Of a stretch of DNA of 8,097 bases, positions 1 through 6,100 are shown one piece after another (position 1 is the first letter of the stretch; every line of letters starts with the position of its first letter). The notes beneath the pieces were generated by a model. The model had not been told where the DNA came from and made no database searches. It saw nothing but the letters and a program-made list of their open reading frames with translations. The stretch is from CAZOIA01 sp964579675. Lineage in GTDB: Bacteria > Planctomycetota > Phycisphaerae > UBA1845 > PWPN01. The stretch lies in contig CAZOIA010000226.1 of assembly GCA_964579675.1 (NCBI GenBank), positions 1 through 8,097 of the forward strand, read 5' to 3'. A program made the translations under genes and the position numbers.

Positions 1-960
1 CTTCCCTGCCCCGGGGGCGGCAGGAACGTGACGCGGATGGCAGAATCGGCCCGGGAGTTCATGGCGGCCGAATCGGACAAGCCTTTCTTCCTGGTCGTCG
101 GGTACGTCGATCCGCACCGGGCTGGGGTGGGGTTCGACAACGACCGCGACTACCTCGGCGTCAAGGGGATCAAGTACAAGCCGGAGGAAGTGATCGTGCC
201 GCCTTGGCTGCCGGATGAGCCGGAGGTCCGGGCGGCACTGGCCGAATACTACGAATCCATCAGCCGGCTGGACCAGGGCGTCGGCCGGGTTCTCGATGCC
301 ATCGCCGCCACCGGTCACGCCGACGACACGCTCGTGATCTACGTCAGCGACAACGGCCCACCGTGGCCCGGGGCCAAGACGACGCTCTACGAACCGGGAA
401 TTCATCTGCCCATGATCATCTCCTCGCCCGCGCAGAAGCGCCGCGCGGTGGTGAACGACGCGATGGTCAGTTTCGTGGACATCACCCCGACCATCCTGGA
501 TTGGGCCGGCGTGGGAGTACCCGAAGAGGTTGCCGGGCGATCGCTGCTGGGGATTTTGGAACAAGACAGACCCACGGGCTGGGATACGGTCTTCGGCTCC
601 CATACCTTCCACGAAGTGACCATGTACTATCCGGTGCGCATGATCCGCACTCGTGAGTACAAGTACCTTCTGAATCTCGCGCATCCGTTGCCGTTCCCCT
701 TTGCCTCGGACCTGTGGTCATGCGAGAGCTGGCAAGGCGTGCTGCGGCGCGGCGACGAGCGCTACGGCCTGCGCACGGTGGAAGCCTACCTCCACCGGCC
801 AAGAGAGGAGTTGTACGACCTCCGGGCCGACCCGCACGAAGTCCGGAACCTGGCCGAAGACCCCGCGCACGCCTCCGTGCTCGCCGACCTGCGCCGACGG
901 CTGCGTCAATGGCAGGACCGGACGAAGGACCCCTGGATCGTCAAGTACGCGCACGAATGA
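1..960 (+). CDS. Sulfatase, N-sulfoglucosamine sulfohydrolase-like (5' truncated by window edge)
   Basis: The frame is open from base 1, so this is the C-terminal 319 residues of a longer gene. A GTG at 28 opens the same frame but is unlikely to be the start. The N-terminal half of sulfatases carries the C-x-P/A-S-R formylglycine motif, and it lies outside the window. Visible sulfatase signatures, in window-codon numbering, are 'KPFFLVVGYVDPHR' (about 27-40), the metal-binding Asp-Asn of 'VSDNG' (115-119), the following Lys126 before 'TTLYEPG', 'DITPTILDWAG' (160-170) and the C-terminal 'ELYDLRADPHEVRNLAEDP'. 'RNVTR' near the start, 'RLDQGVGRVL', 'FHEVTMYYPVR' (203-213) and 'LPFPFASDLW' resemble, from memory, human heparan N-sulfatase (SGSH) closely, including the final 'W...T-DPW'. 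The family removes N-linked sulfate from glucosamine in heparan-type glycans using a formylglycine nucleophile and calcium. Export and formylglycine formation cannot be judged without the N-terminus. Sulfatase is near certain; substrate is inferred from similarity. Confidence 0.92.
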   Translation, partial: LPCPGGGRNVTRMAESAREFMAAESDKPFFLVVGYVDPHRAGVGFDNDRDYLGVKGIKYKPEEVIVPPWLPDEPEVRAALAEYYESISRLDQGVGRVLDAIAATGHADDTLVIYVSDNGPPWPGAKTTLYEPGIHLPMIISSPAQKRRAVVNDAMVSFVDITPTILDWAGVGVPEEVAGRSLLGILEQDRPTGWDTVFGSHTFHEVTMYYPVRMIRTREYKYLLNLAHPLPFPFASDLWSCESWQGVLRRGDERYGLRTVEAYLHRPREELYDLRADPHEVRNLAEDPAHASVLADLRRRLRQWQDRTKDPWIVKYAHE

Positions 961-1008
961 TGCGTTCCCGATTGCAGAACCGGTTTCCGCGAGGTATGAT
1001 GAGTTAAG

Positions 1009-1257
1009 ATGAGAGTCGAGGAAATCTCCAGGCTGCTGAAGCGAAAACCCTTTGAACCGTTTGCGATCTACATGTCTGACGGGGCATCCTACCCTGTGAA
1101 GCATCCCGATCAGATTATCATCACGCCGCGGGCAGCGTACGTGGGCATCGGCGGCAACGGTCGAGAGCCGGTAGCCCAGGACGTGGTCATCTGCGATCTG
1201 GTTCACATCACGAGGCTTGGTCCGGTGCCCAAGCGCACTGCGAAACGGCGCAAGTAA
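1009..1257 (+). CDS. Small conserved hypothetical protein (F-x-PF / DG-x-x-Y-x-V-x-HP type)
   Basis: This 82-residue protein starts with ATG 48 bases after the sulfatase stop and lies on the same strand, so the two could share a transcript. A GAGG at 991-994 is 14 bases from the ATG, which is far for a Shine-Dalgarno, so initiation is weakly supported. The N-terminal half reads 'RVEEISRLLKRKPFEPFAIYMSDGASYPVKHPDQIIITPRAAYVGI', a pattern I recognise from many short uncharacterised planctomycete proteins: a short helix, then 'PF-x-PF' and a beta-rich 'DG-x-x-Y-x-V-x-HP' segment. The end is basic ('PKRTAKRRK'). There is no signal peptide or membrane segment, so it is probably cytoplasmic. No function is known to me, and the link to the sulfatase may be only positional. 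It converges on the minus-strand lipoprotein gene, with two hairpins between the stops. Confidence 0.75.
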   Translation: MRVEEISRLLKRKPFEPFAIYMSDGASYPVKHPDQIIITPRAAYVGIGGNGREPVAQDVVICDLVHITRLGPVPKRTAKRRK

Positions 1258-1300
1258 CTCAGACTGACCGGTTTCTCTGCGCCCGTCGTGCGTAACATCA

Positions 1301-1333
1301 AAGAGCCGCGGGCCTGAAGCCCGCGCGGCTCTT
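1301..1333. terminator. GC-rich hairpin A downstream of the 82-aa gene (REP-like or terminator)
   Basis: An imperfect palindrome: outer arms AAGAGCC (1301-1307) and GGCTCTT (1327-1333), inner arms GCGGGC (1308-1313) and GCCCGC (1319-1324), a 5-base CTGAA loop, and an unpaired GC at 1325-1326 on the 3' side. It begins 43 bases after the 1009-1257 stop and has no U-rich tail, so it is not a textbook intrinsic terminator. It closely resembles the hairpin at 1367-1392 and may be one copy of a dispersed palindromic repeat that also ends transcripts from both sides. Confidence 0.5.
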
Positions 1334-1366
1334 CCAATGAGTTCAGAGCTTCGTGTGCGTTCGCAA

Positions 1367-1392
1367 GGCCGCGCAGGCTGAAGCCTGCGGCT
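1367..1392. terminator. GC-rich hairpin B just past the lipoprotein gene stop (REP-like or terminator)
   Basis: Arms GCAGGC (1373-1378) and GCCTGC (1383-1388) enclose a TGAA loop. An outer GGCC (1367-1370) pairs with GGCT (1389-1392) if GC at 1371-1372 bulges out on the 5' side. It lies four bases beyond the minus-strand gene's TGA (1397-1399), a natural place for a terminator, though no run of T follows on either strand. Loop and flanks match hairpin A, suggesting both belong to one palindromic repeat family. Confidence 0.5.
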
Positions 1393-1396
1393 CGTC

Positions 1397-4342
1397 TCAT
1401 GGTTGCAGTCGCATGTTGCCCAGCGTGACGGGGCTGTAGAGGTAGGACCGCGCTGCCGACCACGATGAGTATTCCCCCTGCCGGGCGTCGAACCGTGCAA
1501 AGTTGACGCCCCAGACGTCACTCTGCTCACCGAGCGACGCGAGCGGGATGCGGATCTCGACGGTCCAGCGGTCCGGCTGCGACTCGTCGTCTACGGCGGC
1601 AATCACACCGGCAGACCACTCGGCGTGCGGGGCCACCCGGTCCAGGCACTTGATCCCCCGCTCAGTGATCACCGCCCCATTGGCCTTGACGACTATGTGC
1701 AACAGGTCGCCGGGCCCGACCGCCTTGCCGGTCGGATCGAGCACCACCTCCACCAGGTCTTCGCCCATCGGCCAGAGGTCGTCGTAACGAACGTAGTTGC
1801 TCCGGGTGATGAGCCGATCGGTGAGGTTCTCGTCCTCGCAATTGAATGCGACGTAAAGGTACTGATCGTCGTGGCAGACGAAGACGGTGGTCAACTGTGA
1901 TGCCCGGTCGGGGCTGGGTCGATGGCGTTTGGGGACGTCGCGTGAGCCGACGAGGAGGAAATCGCTGGCGGCATTGGTGGCGAGGGGCCAGTCACTCAGA
2001 TGGCCGTCGATCACAACCGGGCGGGTAAGCGGCTGGGCAGTCAACACGCACAACCGGCCGGCGGCGCGCCCTGTCTGGTTCTCACCGGCTTTAAGGGCAA
2101 GCTGAACGGGCAGGATGCCTTCAGGGCTGGCGTGAACCGCCCGGGCCCGGGCCCGGATCACCCGCCGCGCGCCCCGGCCCGGCTGGAGCCCCTCAATCGG
2201 CGTGGCCGCCGGATCAGCCACCCAGCCCTCAGGAAGCTCCGCAAGCGCCAGCGTCCCGCTGAAAGGATCGCGGGTGGGGTTGAACAAGGCAACGGAGATC
2301 TCCACGACAGCCGGAGCGGCCTCATGGTCGGGCTCGAAGCGGACGCGTACTCCTTCGACATCCACTCGCACTTGCCGAACCGCCTTGGTGAGCCGGGCCC
2401 ACTCGATCTGCTGCTCGAAACGCTGCACGTCGTTCCAGAGCCCCTCGTCCTCGTCGCCGCCGGCCGCCTCCATCACTGCGACCAGCTCACGGGCCATCAA
2501 GCGACGGGCCAGCGACCAGGCCCACGCCTGCGGCACCCACCCGGCGGCCCGCCCGTCGAGGAAATGCTCGCCATAACAGCCCGTGCCGGCGTAACGAAAC
2601 AGGTCGGCAGCAATGAGTTGCGCGATTGCCGGCCGGCGGTTACGTTCCAGCAGCCAGAAGTACTCGTAATCCTGGATCCCGCGCAACAGGCGTTTGAGTC
2701 GAATCGAGGGGATCGGCCCATCCAGTCCGTATGCCGCCCCCGGCCAGATCAGTGCTCTTTCACTTCCCGTCTCGCTTGGGATGCCGTCGTCCGCCCAATC
2801 ATTGACCGCCGGCAGCCAGACCGCGTCGTAGCCGAGACGATACGCCTGCCAACCCAAGCTCCGGGCGTGCACCGCCGGGGCGATCAGCGACAGCGAACCG
2901 GTGTAAGGGGGTCGGCCCGGCACGAGCCAGGCACGCTTGCCGGCCGCCCGCTGACGTGCGAGTTCATCGGCATCGGCCTGATCGGCAGGAGGACACCACA
3001 CGTCCACGAACTGGGACAGGTCTACAAAGGGGGCGTCCCGCCAGCCATAAGGCACCATAGATTGCGGCCCCAGCCGACACGCGAGGCGAAGCCGCGGATC
3101 GACCTGACGAACCAGCCGGCCAAGCCGCTCAAACTGCCGATAACGATCGCCACGGGTGGGCCCCGGCAGGGGAATCCAGACGAAGTGGCGATCCAACCAG
3201 CCCCGCTCAGCAAAATGGGCAACGCACTGGCGGAGGTAATCGGCGACCAGCTGCTCGTAAGCGGCGGAGCCCAGTCCACCGTGGGCATCCGGGGAGGGGT
3301 CGCGATCGTCGATGGGCATCGGCCAGGCGGCCGCGGCCGCGCGGTCCTCAAAAGCCGAGCCGTCCACGACGCCAGTGACGAGCCGATCATAGTCCGCCCA
3401 GTCAAGCTCCAGTTGACCGCCGGGCCCGAGCCGACGGACCGGATGCACGTCACTCAGCACGGGGGAGCAGCGGTGGTCATGAAGGAGCTGCATGGCCTCG
3501 TCGAGGATGGCCGCCGCCCGCTCGTAGAGCGGATCGTCGAACCGCAGTCTGGTCGGCGCGTAAGGTCGGCCGTCCAGCTCCAGGTGGTGTCGCAGGAGCC
3601 TGGCAGCCTCCACGCCCGCCAGCACGGGCAGATGGCGGGTCTCGGGCAGGGCGAAGGGCCACACGTTGAGGACCAGTTCCAGCTCCCGTGTGGTGCCGGC
3701 CTGGGTGGTCACCGTAATGGTGCTGCCATAGACGCCCGGCCCCGTCCCCGGGGGCACGTGGACATCGACCCAGAGAGCAGCACACCGGCCCGGCTCGAGG
3801 TCGATCGGCAGCGTGCCCCGCGGTGCGCTCAGCGGAATCAGCACGTCCGGGAACTCTCGTGGACGCCGGAGAAACGGGGTCAATCGAAGGTACCACGCCG
3901 GGTAGTCGCTGACCTGCGCCCGGGCCTGGCGGTACAGTCGTACCTGGTCCCCCGGAATCGCCTCCTTGCCGTGTCGAAGCTCGGTCACCCTGACGCTGCG
4001 GATGCTGGCCGGCTTCCCCGGGCGGCTGAAAACCAGTTGGAACGACACGGTCTCGTTGACGGCGGCCCCGAGGCGGATCACCCCGGCTGCTTCACTGAAG
4101 ATCTCATTCTCCAGCTCGGGCGATGCGTCCGGGAAAACGGTGGTCGAGTCGGGAACCGCCCACACCCTCACCCCCTCGCCACCGCCCCACACGCCGCCGC
4201 ATCCCGCCAGCGCAGACATCGCCAGCGGGAGGGCCAGCCAGATCGTCCGCAGGATCGCCACGAGTCGTCCGTTCTTCGTGATTGCCTGGTCGGAGTTCAA
4301 CGGTTCTTGCGGAGCGTTTGTGCTGTTCCGGCGGTCTTGCAT
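1397..4342 (-). CDS. Predicted lipoprotein: GH123/DUF4091-like domain with C-terminal CBM9-like domain
   Basis: This 981-residue protein has a type II signal: hydrophobic residues about 28-46, then lipobox 'LAGC' with Cys48 as the lipidation site. Residues about 60-235 are beta-rich ('VPPGTGPGVYGSTITVTT', 'LNVWPFALPETRHLP'), typical of the region before GH123/DUF4091 catalytic domains. Residues about 240-570 look like a diverged TIM barrel of that family, ending in the characteristic 'RLKRLLRGIQDYEYFWLLE' (548-566). An NEW3-like beta domain (about 660-765) follows, then a CBM9-like domain (about 774-981; 'VVIDGHLSDWP', 'YLYVAFNCEDENL', 'WTVEIRIPLASLG'). GH123 enzymes are N-acetylgalactosaminidases acting through an Asp-Glu pair. 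Here the segment where relatives usually have 'DEP' reads 'WIPLPGP' (389-395), so activity is doubtful. No Shine-Dalgarno precedes the ATG, and 27 residues precede the hydrophobic core. A GTG at 4261 (codon 28) would leave a very short signal n-region. Family is fairly sure, activity is not. Confidence 0.85.
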   Translation of the reverse strand: MQDRRNSTNAPQEPLNSDQAITKNGRLVAILRTIWLALPLAMSALAGCGGVWGGGEGVRVWAVPDSTTVFPDASPELENEIFSEAAGVIRLGAAVNETVSFQLVFSRPGKPASIRSVRVTELRHGKEAIPGDQVRLYRQARAQVSDYPAWYLRLTPFLRRPREFPDVLIPLSAPRGTLPIDLEPGRCAALWVDVHVPPGTGPGVYGSTITVTTQAGTTRELELVLNVWPFALPETRHLPVLAGVEAARLLRHHLELDGRPYAPTRLRFDDPLYERAAAILDEAMQLLHDHRCSPVLSDVHPVRRLGPGGQLELDWADYDRLVTGVVDGSAFEDRAAAAAWPMPIDDRDPSPDAHGGLGSAAYEQLVADYLRQCVAHFAERGWLDRHFVWIPLPGPTRGDRYRQFERLGRLVRQVDPRLRLACRLGPQSMVPYGWRDAPFVDLSQFVDVWCPPADQADADELARQRAAGKRAWLVPGRPPYTGSLSLIAPAVHARSLGWQAYRLGYDAVWLPAVNDWADDGIPSETGSERALIWPGAAYGLDGPIPSIRLKRLLRGIQDYEYFWLLERNRRPAIAQLIAADLFRYAGTGCYGEHFLDGRAAGWVPQAWAWSLARRLMARELVAVMEAAGGDEDEGLWNDVQRFEQQIEWARLTKAVRQVRVDVEGVRVRFEPDHEAAPAVVEISVALFNPTRDPFSGTLALAELPEGWVADPAATPIEGLQPGRGARRVIRARARAVHASPEGILPVQLALKAGENQTGRAAGRLCVLTAQPLTRPVVIDGHLSDWPLATNAASDFLLVGSRDVPKRHRPSPDRASQLTTVFVCHDDQYLYVAFNCEDENLTDRLITRSNYVRYDDLWPMGEDLVEVVLDPTGKAVGPGDLLHIVVKANGAVITERGIKCLDRVAPHAEWSAGVIAAVDDESQPDRWTVEIRIPLASLGEQSDVWGVNFARFDARQGEYSSWSAARSYLYSPVTLGNMRLQP

Positions 4343-4354
4343 AGAACGAGCGAC

Positions 4355-4382
4355 ATTCTACGGCTTGGGCCACGATTTTCCA
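4355..4382 (-). promoter_or_regulatory. Candidate promoter for the lipoprotein gene
   Basis: On the minus strand a TAGAAT (4360 to 4355, one mismatch to TATAAT) lies 16 bases downstream of TGGAAA (4382 to 4377, four of six matches to TTGACA). Transcription would begin about 4347-4349, only a few bases before the ATG at 4342. The message would then be almost leaderless, or would have a leader of about 87 bases if translation begins at the GTG at 4261. This is a weak match read by eye. Confidence 0.25.
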
Positions 4383-4510
4383 TGCCGGGAACTCAACACC
4401 AAGTCCTGGTAAACCGACATTGGAAGCGAGGCAAGGGGGCGATTGCCCTATGCCACGTCAAGCTGTCCGGGATGGCGACTGCGGCGCCAGCCCGGGCGAC
4501 AGGCAAACAG

Positions 4511-4520
4511 CACGTACGTG
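4511..4520. promoter_or_regulatory. 10-bp perfect palindrome in the divergent spacer (possible operator)
   Basis: CACGTACGTG is self-complementary and sits in the 262-base spacer between divergent genes at 4342 (-) and 4605 (+). Flanking AAC on the left and GTT overlapping the right edge extend the symmetry if two bases are skipped. Nothing else in the spacer (4343-4604) looks coding. A role as a regulator binding site is only suggested by symmetry and position. Confidence 0.25.
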
Positions 4521-4604
4521 TTCAGGGAAAGAAACTCGGGACCCGCGTGCCTGCGGCGGCGGGTTGACAGTCTGATTGTACGGCTCTGCGGATAAGGAGG
4601 CACG

Positions 4605-5042
4605 ATGGTCACCCAGGCGCCTGACGGCACGGTTGAGTTTCGGTTCTTTCGCCCCGAGGCCCGTCGCATTACTCTCGCGGGCGACTTCAACGGCTGGCAC
4701 AGGACGAGCCTGCTCATGACCAAGGGGCACGATGGCTGGTGGCGGTATCAGCTCAAGCTCGCTCCCGGGTGCTACCAGTTCCGCTACCTCGGAGACGGGC
4801 AGTGGTACACGGACTATGCGGCCTTCGGCGTGGAACACGGCCCATTCGGTATGAACTCGGTGGTGAAGGTCGATCCGCCGAGAGACGAAGAGATCCCGGC
4901 CCCGCAGCAGCCTGTCGTCAAGTTCCCCCATATCAGCGAAACGGACCGTCACCAGTCCGACCGCGGAGTTGGCCATTCGACCCGTCGCGGCGAGGATATC
5001 CGCATCCCTGATGCCGGCCTGGCGGAGCTGTGCCTCTCTTGA
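4605..5042 (+). CDS. Stand-alone CBM48 / isoamylase early-set (AMPK-beta-like glycogen-binding) protein
   Basis: The ATG is preceded by AAGGAGG (4594-4600) four bases upstream, which fixes the start. Residues 9-90 form one early-set beta-sandwich: 'VEFRFFRPEARRITLAGDFNGW' (10-31), 'GWWRYQLKLAPGCYQFRYLGDGQWYTD' region (44-70) and 'NSVVKV' (84-89). This is the CBM48 / AMPK beta carbohydrate-binding fold. Compared from memory with the mammalian AMPK beta module, the glycogen-contacting positions map to Trp31, Arg60 (Lys in AMPK), Trp67 and Asn84, so binding to glycogen or another alpha-glucan is plausible. Residues about 91-145 are polar and probably disordered, with no family I recognise. No signal peptide or catalytic domain is visible, which suggests a cytoplasmic binding or scaffolding role. 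It is divergent from the lipoprotein gene and upstream of a tRNA gene. Domain call is strong; physiological role is unknown. Confidence 0.88.
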   Translation: MVTQAPDGTVEFRFFRPEARRITLAGDFNGWHRTSLLMTKGHDGWWRYQLKLAPGCYQFRYLGDGQWYTDYAAFGVEHGPFGMNSVVKVDPPRDEEIPAPQQPVVKFPHISETDRHQSDRGVGHSTRRGEDIRIPDAGLAELCLS

Positions 5043-5066
5043 CGCCCCTTTGCGCCAACCGTACGT

Positions 5067-5072
5067 TATGAT
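5067..5072 (+). promoter_or_regulatory. Candidate -10 element for tRNA-Leu
   Basis: TATGAT (one mismatch to TATAAT) lies 40 bases before the tRNA 5' end, in the short gap after the CBM48 gene. The nearest good -35-like hexamer, TTGACG at 5039-5044, overlaps the preceding stop codon but is 22 bases away, longer than usual. It is plausible that the tRNA has its own promoter here, but the match is partial. Confidence 0.25.
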
Positions 5073-5112
5073 TTGAGGTGGGCGATCACGGCCCCTGGCC
5101 CTGCCTCAAGGC

Positions 5113-5196
5113 GCCCGGGTGGCGGAATTGGCAGACGCGCATGGTTGAGGGCCATGTCTGAGCAATCAGGTGGGGGTTCGAGTCCCCCCCCGGGCA
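5113..5196 (+). tRNA. tRNA-Leu (anticodon GAG)
   Basis: A complete class II cloverleaf can be folded by eye. The acceptor stem GCCCGGG (5113-5119) pairs with CCCGGGC (5189-5195), with discriminator A at 5196. The D arm contains the GCGG-AATTGG-CAGAC stretch usual in bacterial tRNA-Leu. The anticodon stem CATGG/CCATG (5140-5144, 5152-5156) encloses loop TTGAGGG, with anticodon GAG at 5147-5149, reading CUC and CUU. The long variable arm (5157-5171) pairs CTGA with TCAG, as expected for leucine tRNAs. The T arm is GGGGG-TTCGAGT-CCCCC (5172-5188). The 3' CCA is not encoded, so it must be added by the CCA-adding enzyme. All stems are fully paired, and there is no sign of decay or of insertion at its 3' end. 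Confidence 0.97.
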
Positions 5197-5208
5197 GTCG
5201 ATGTCACA

Positions 5209-5224
5209 GGGCGCAGGCGCGCCC
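5209..5224. terminator. Hairpin between tRNA-Leu and the dockerin gene
   Basis: A perfect GGGCGC/GCGCCC stem with an AGGC loop lies 12 bases after the tRNA and 48 bases beyond the minus-strand stop at 5273. It could end transcripts arriving from both sides. No T-rich tract follows, so the call rests on position and stem strength only. Confidence 0.35.
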
Positions 5225-5272
5225 CCCGTGGCCGCCGGCCTGCCCGGTCGAGCGGTCAGCCTGCCGCTGCCG

Positions 5273-6058
5273 TCACGGACACGCCACCGACCCGCCATTC
5301 AGGCTCTTGACCAGAGCCATGTCGATCAGGTCGATGTTGCCGTCGAGATTTACGTCGAACTTCACGTCGGCTCCAACAACCGGCGAGCCGTTCTTGCTCT
5401 TGACCTGAGCCATATCGATCAGGTCGGTGCTGTTGTCACCGTTGGTGTTGCCGGCCAACGCCTTGACCATACAGACGGTGTCGCCAATGAGGCCCGGGAT
5501 GTTCGCACCGAGGTCGATCCTGTAGCACGCCTGATCGGGCAAACCAGGGTCGAACTCGATGGCCAGCGTCAGGCCGCCATTGATCAGCGTCTGGGACGTG
5601 GCCGCTATGGTGCCGCCGTTTGTCAGGTCTTCGGCGTGGACGGTACCCGTGACCAGAGTGGTGAGGTCCTCGTCGAAGTCCACCTCGATCTTCTGGACGC
5701 CGTCCCGGCGGGTCTCGGACACGACGCTGATGCCGGTGGCGGACGGGTCCAGCTCGATGGCCAGCTCACCGAGCCCGGCGCCGTGCGTTCTCACGCTCCG
5801 CCAGGCGGTGGTCACGCGGGCGGGCGTAACCCAGAACCCGCCGGTGAGCGTGTAATCGCCGCCGGTCATGAGCTCGGTTCGGGCGTCGGGCTGGCCGATG
5901 GTCCCGCTCAGTTCGTAGTCGCCGCCGGTGCTGGACATGTCGCCCCCGCCATCGACGGTGTACCAATCGATGGCATAATCAGCGGCAACGACGGCGCCGA
6001 CGGAAACGATCAACAACATCATCAATGTTCGAATGGTGCCTTGTCGTCTGCGATTCAT
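5273..6058 (-). CDS. Secreted dockerin type I domain protein
   Basis: A 261-residue protein starting at an ATG with AAGGAG (6066-6071) seven bases upstream. Residues 1-26 are a signal peptide (basic RRR, then a hydrophobic run, probable cleavage after 'VVAA'). Residues 27-76 contain 'DGGGDMSSTGGDYELSGTIGQPDA' and 'TGGDYTLTGGFW', a two-part Gly-rich motif common in secreted planctomycete proteins. Residues about 85-195 are a beta-rich region ('VQKIEVDFDEDL') that I cannot name, with two Cys (178, 196). Residues 203-256 form a dockerin with two calcium loops: N204-x-N-x-D208...D212-x-x-D215 and D235-x-N-x-D239...D243-x-x-D246. Dockerins bind cohesin modules and anchor enzymes in complexes, but no cohesin is in the window. 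It lies 42 bases after the fibre-like gene on the same strand, so the two are probably one operon. No catalytic domain is present. Confidence 0.9.
   Translation of the reverse strand: MNRRRQGTIRTLMMLLIVSVGAVVAADYAIDWYTVDGGGDMSSTGGDYELSGTIGQPDARTELMTGGDYTLTGGFWVTPARVTTAWRSVRTHGAGLGELAIELDPSATGISVVSETRRDGVQKIEVDFDEDLTTLVTGTVHAEDLTNGGTIAATSQTLINGGLTLAIEFDPGLPDQACYRIDLGANIPGLIGDTVCMVKALAGNTNGDNSTDLIDMAQVKSKNGSPVVGADVKFDVNLDGNIDLIDMALVKSLNGGSVACP
5303..5426. repeat. Tandem dockerin half-repeat (two 31-base copies, 93-base period)
   Basis: The copies at 5303-5333 and 5396-5426 differ at only two of 31 positions and are spaced 93 bases (31 codons) apart. They encode 'DLIDMA-x-VKS' in both calcium-binding halves of the dockerin. 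Near-identity at DNA level suggests recent duplication, gene conversion or tight constraint on the two halves. Confidence 0.8.
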
Positions 6059-6065
6059 CGCTCAT

Positions 6066-6071
6066 CTCCTT
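6066..6071 (-). promoter_or_regulatory. Ribosome binding site of the dockerin gene
   Basis: AAGGAG on the minus strand, seven bases before the ATG at 6058, lies inside the 42-base gap after the fibre-like gene stop. It supports independent translation of the second operon gene. Confidence 0.75.
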
Positions 6072-6100
6072 CTTGTCTCTTGCCATCTCCGGCGGGCCTT

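Noticed and set aside
718..1530. Minus-strand open frame of 270 codons across the sulfatase 3' end
   Set aside because: It overlaps the well-supported sulfatase, the 82-aa gene and the hairpins, and its translation has no recognisable pattern.
2139..2159. GC-only repetitive tract (cccggg repeats)
   Set aside because: It is the coding sequence for a short Arg-Ala stretch ('RARARAV') inside the lipoprotein gene, sufficiently explained by codon use.
2000..4567. Long plus-strand open frame of 855 codons
   Set aside because: It lies antisense to the lipoprotein gene. Its translation is low-complexity, rich in Arg, Pro and Gly, with no domain, while the minus strand shows a lipobox, GH123-like and CBM9-like features.
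4564..4595. Perfect TTGACA (4564-4569) as a -35 box for the CBM48 gene
   Set aside because: No acceptable -10 hexamer lies 16-18 bases downstream, and transcription would begin within the ribosome binding site at 4594-4600.
5113..5272. tRNA-Leu as an integration site for a mobile element
   Set aside because: No integrase is present, and I see no direct duplication of the tRNA 3' end elsewhere in the window.
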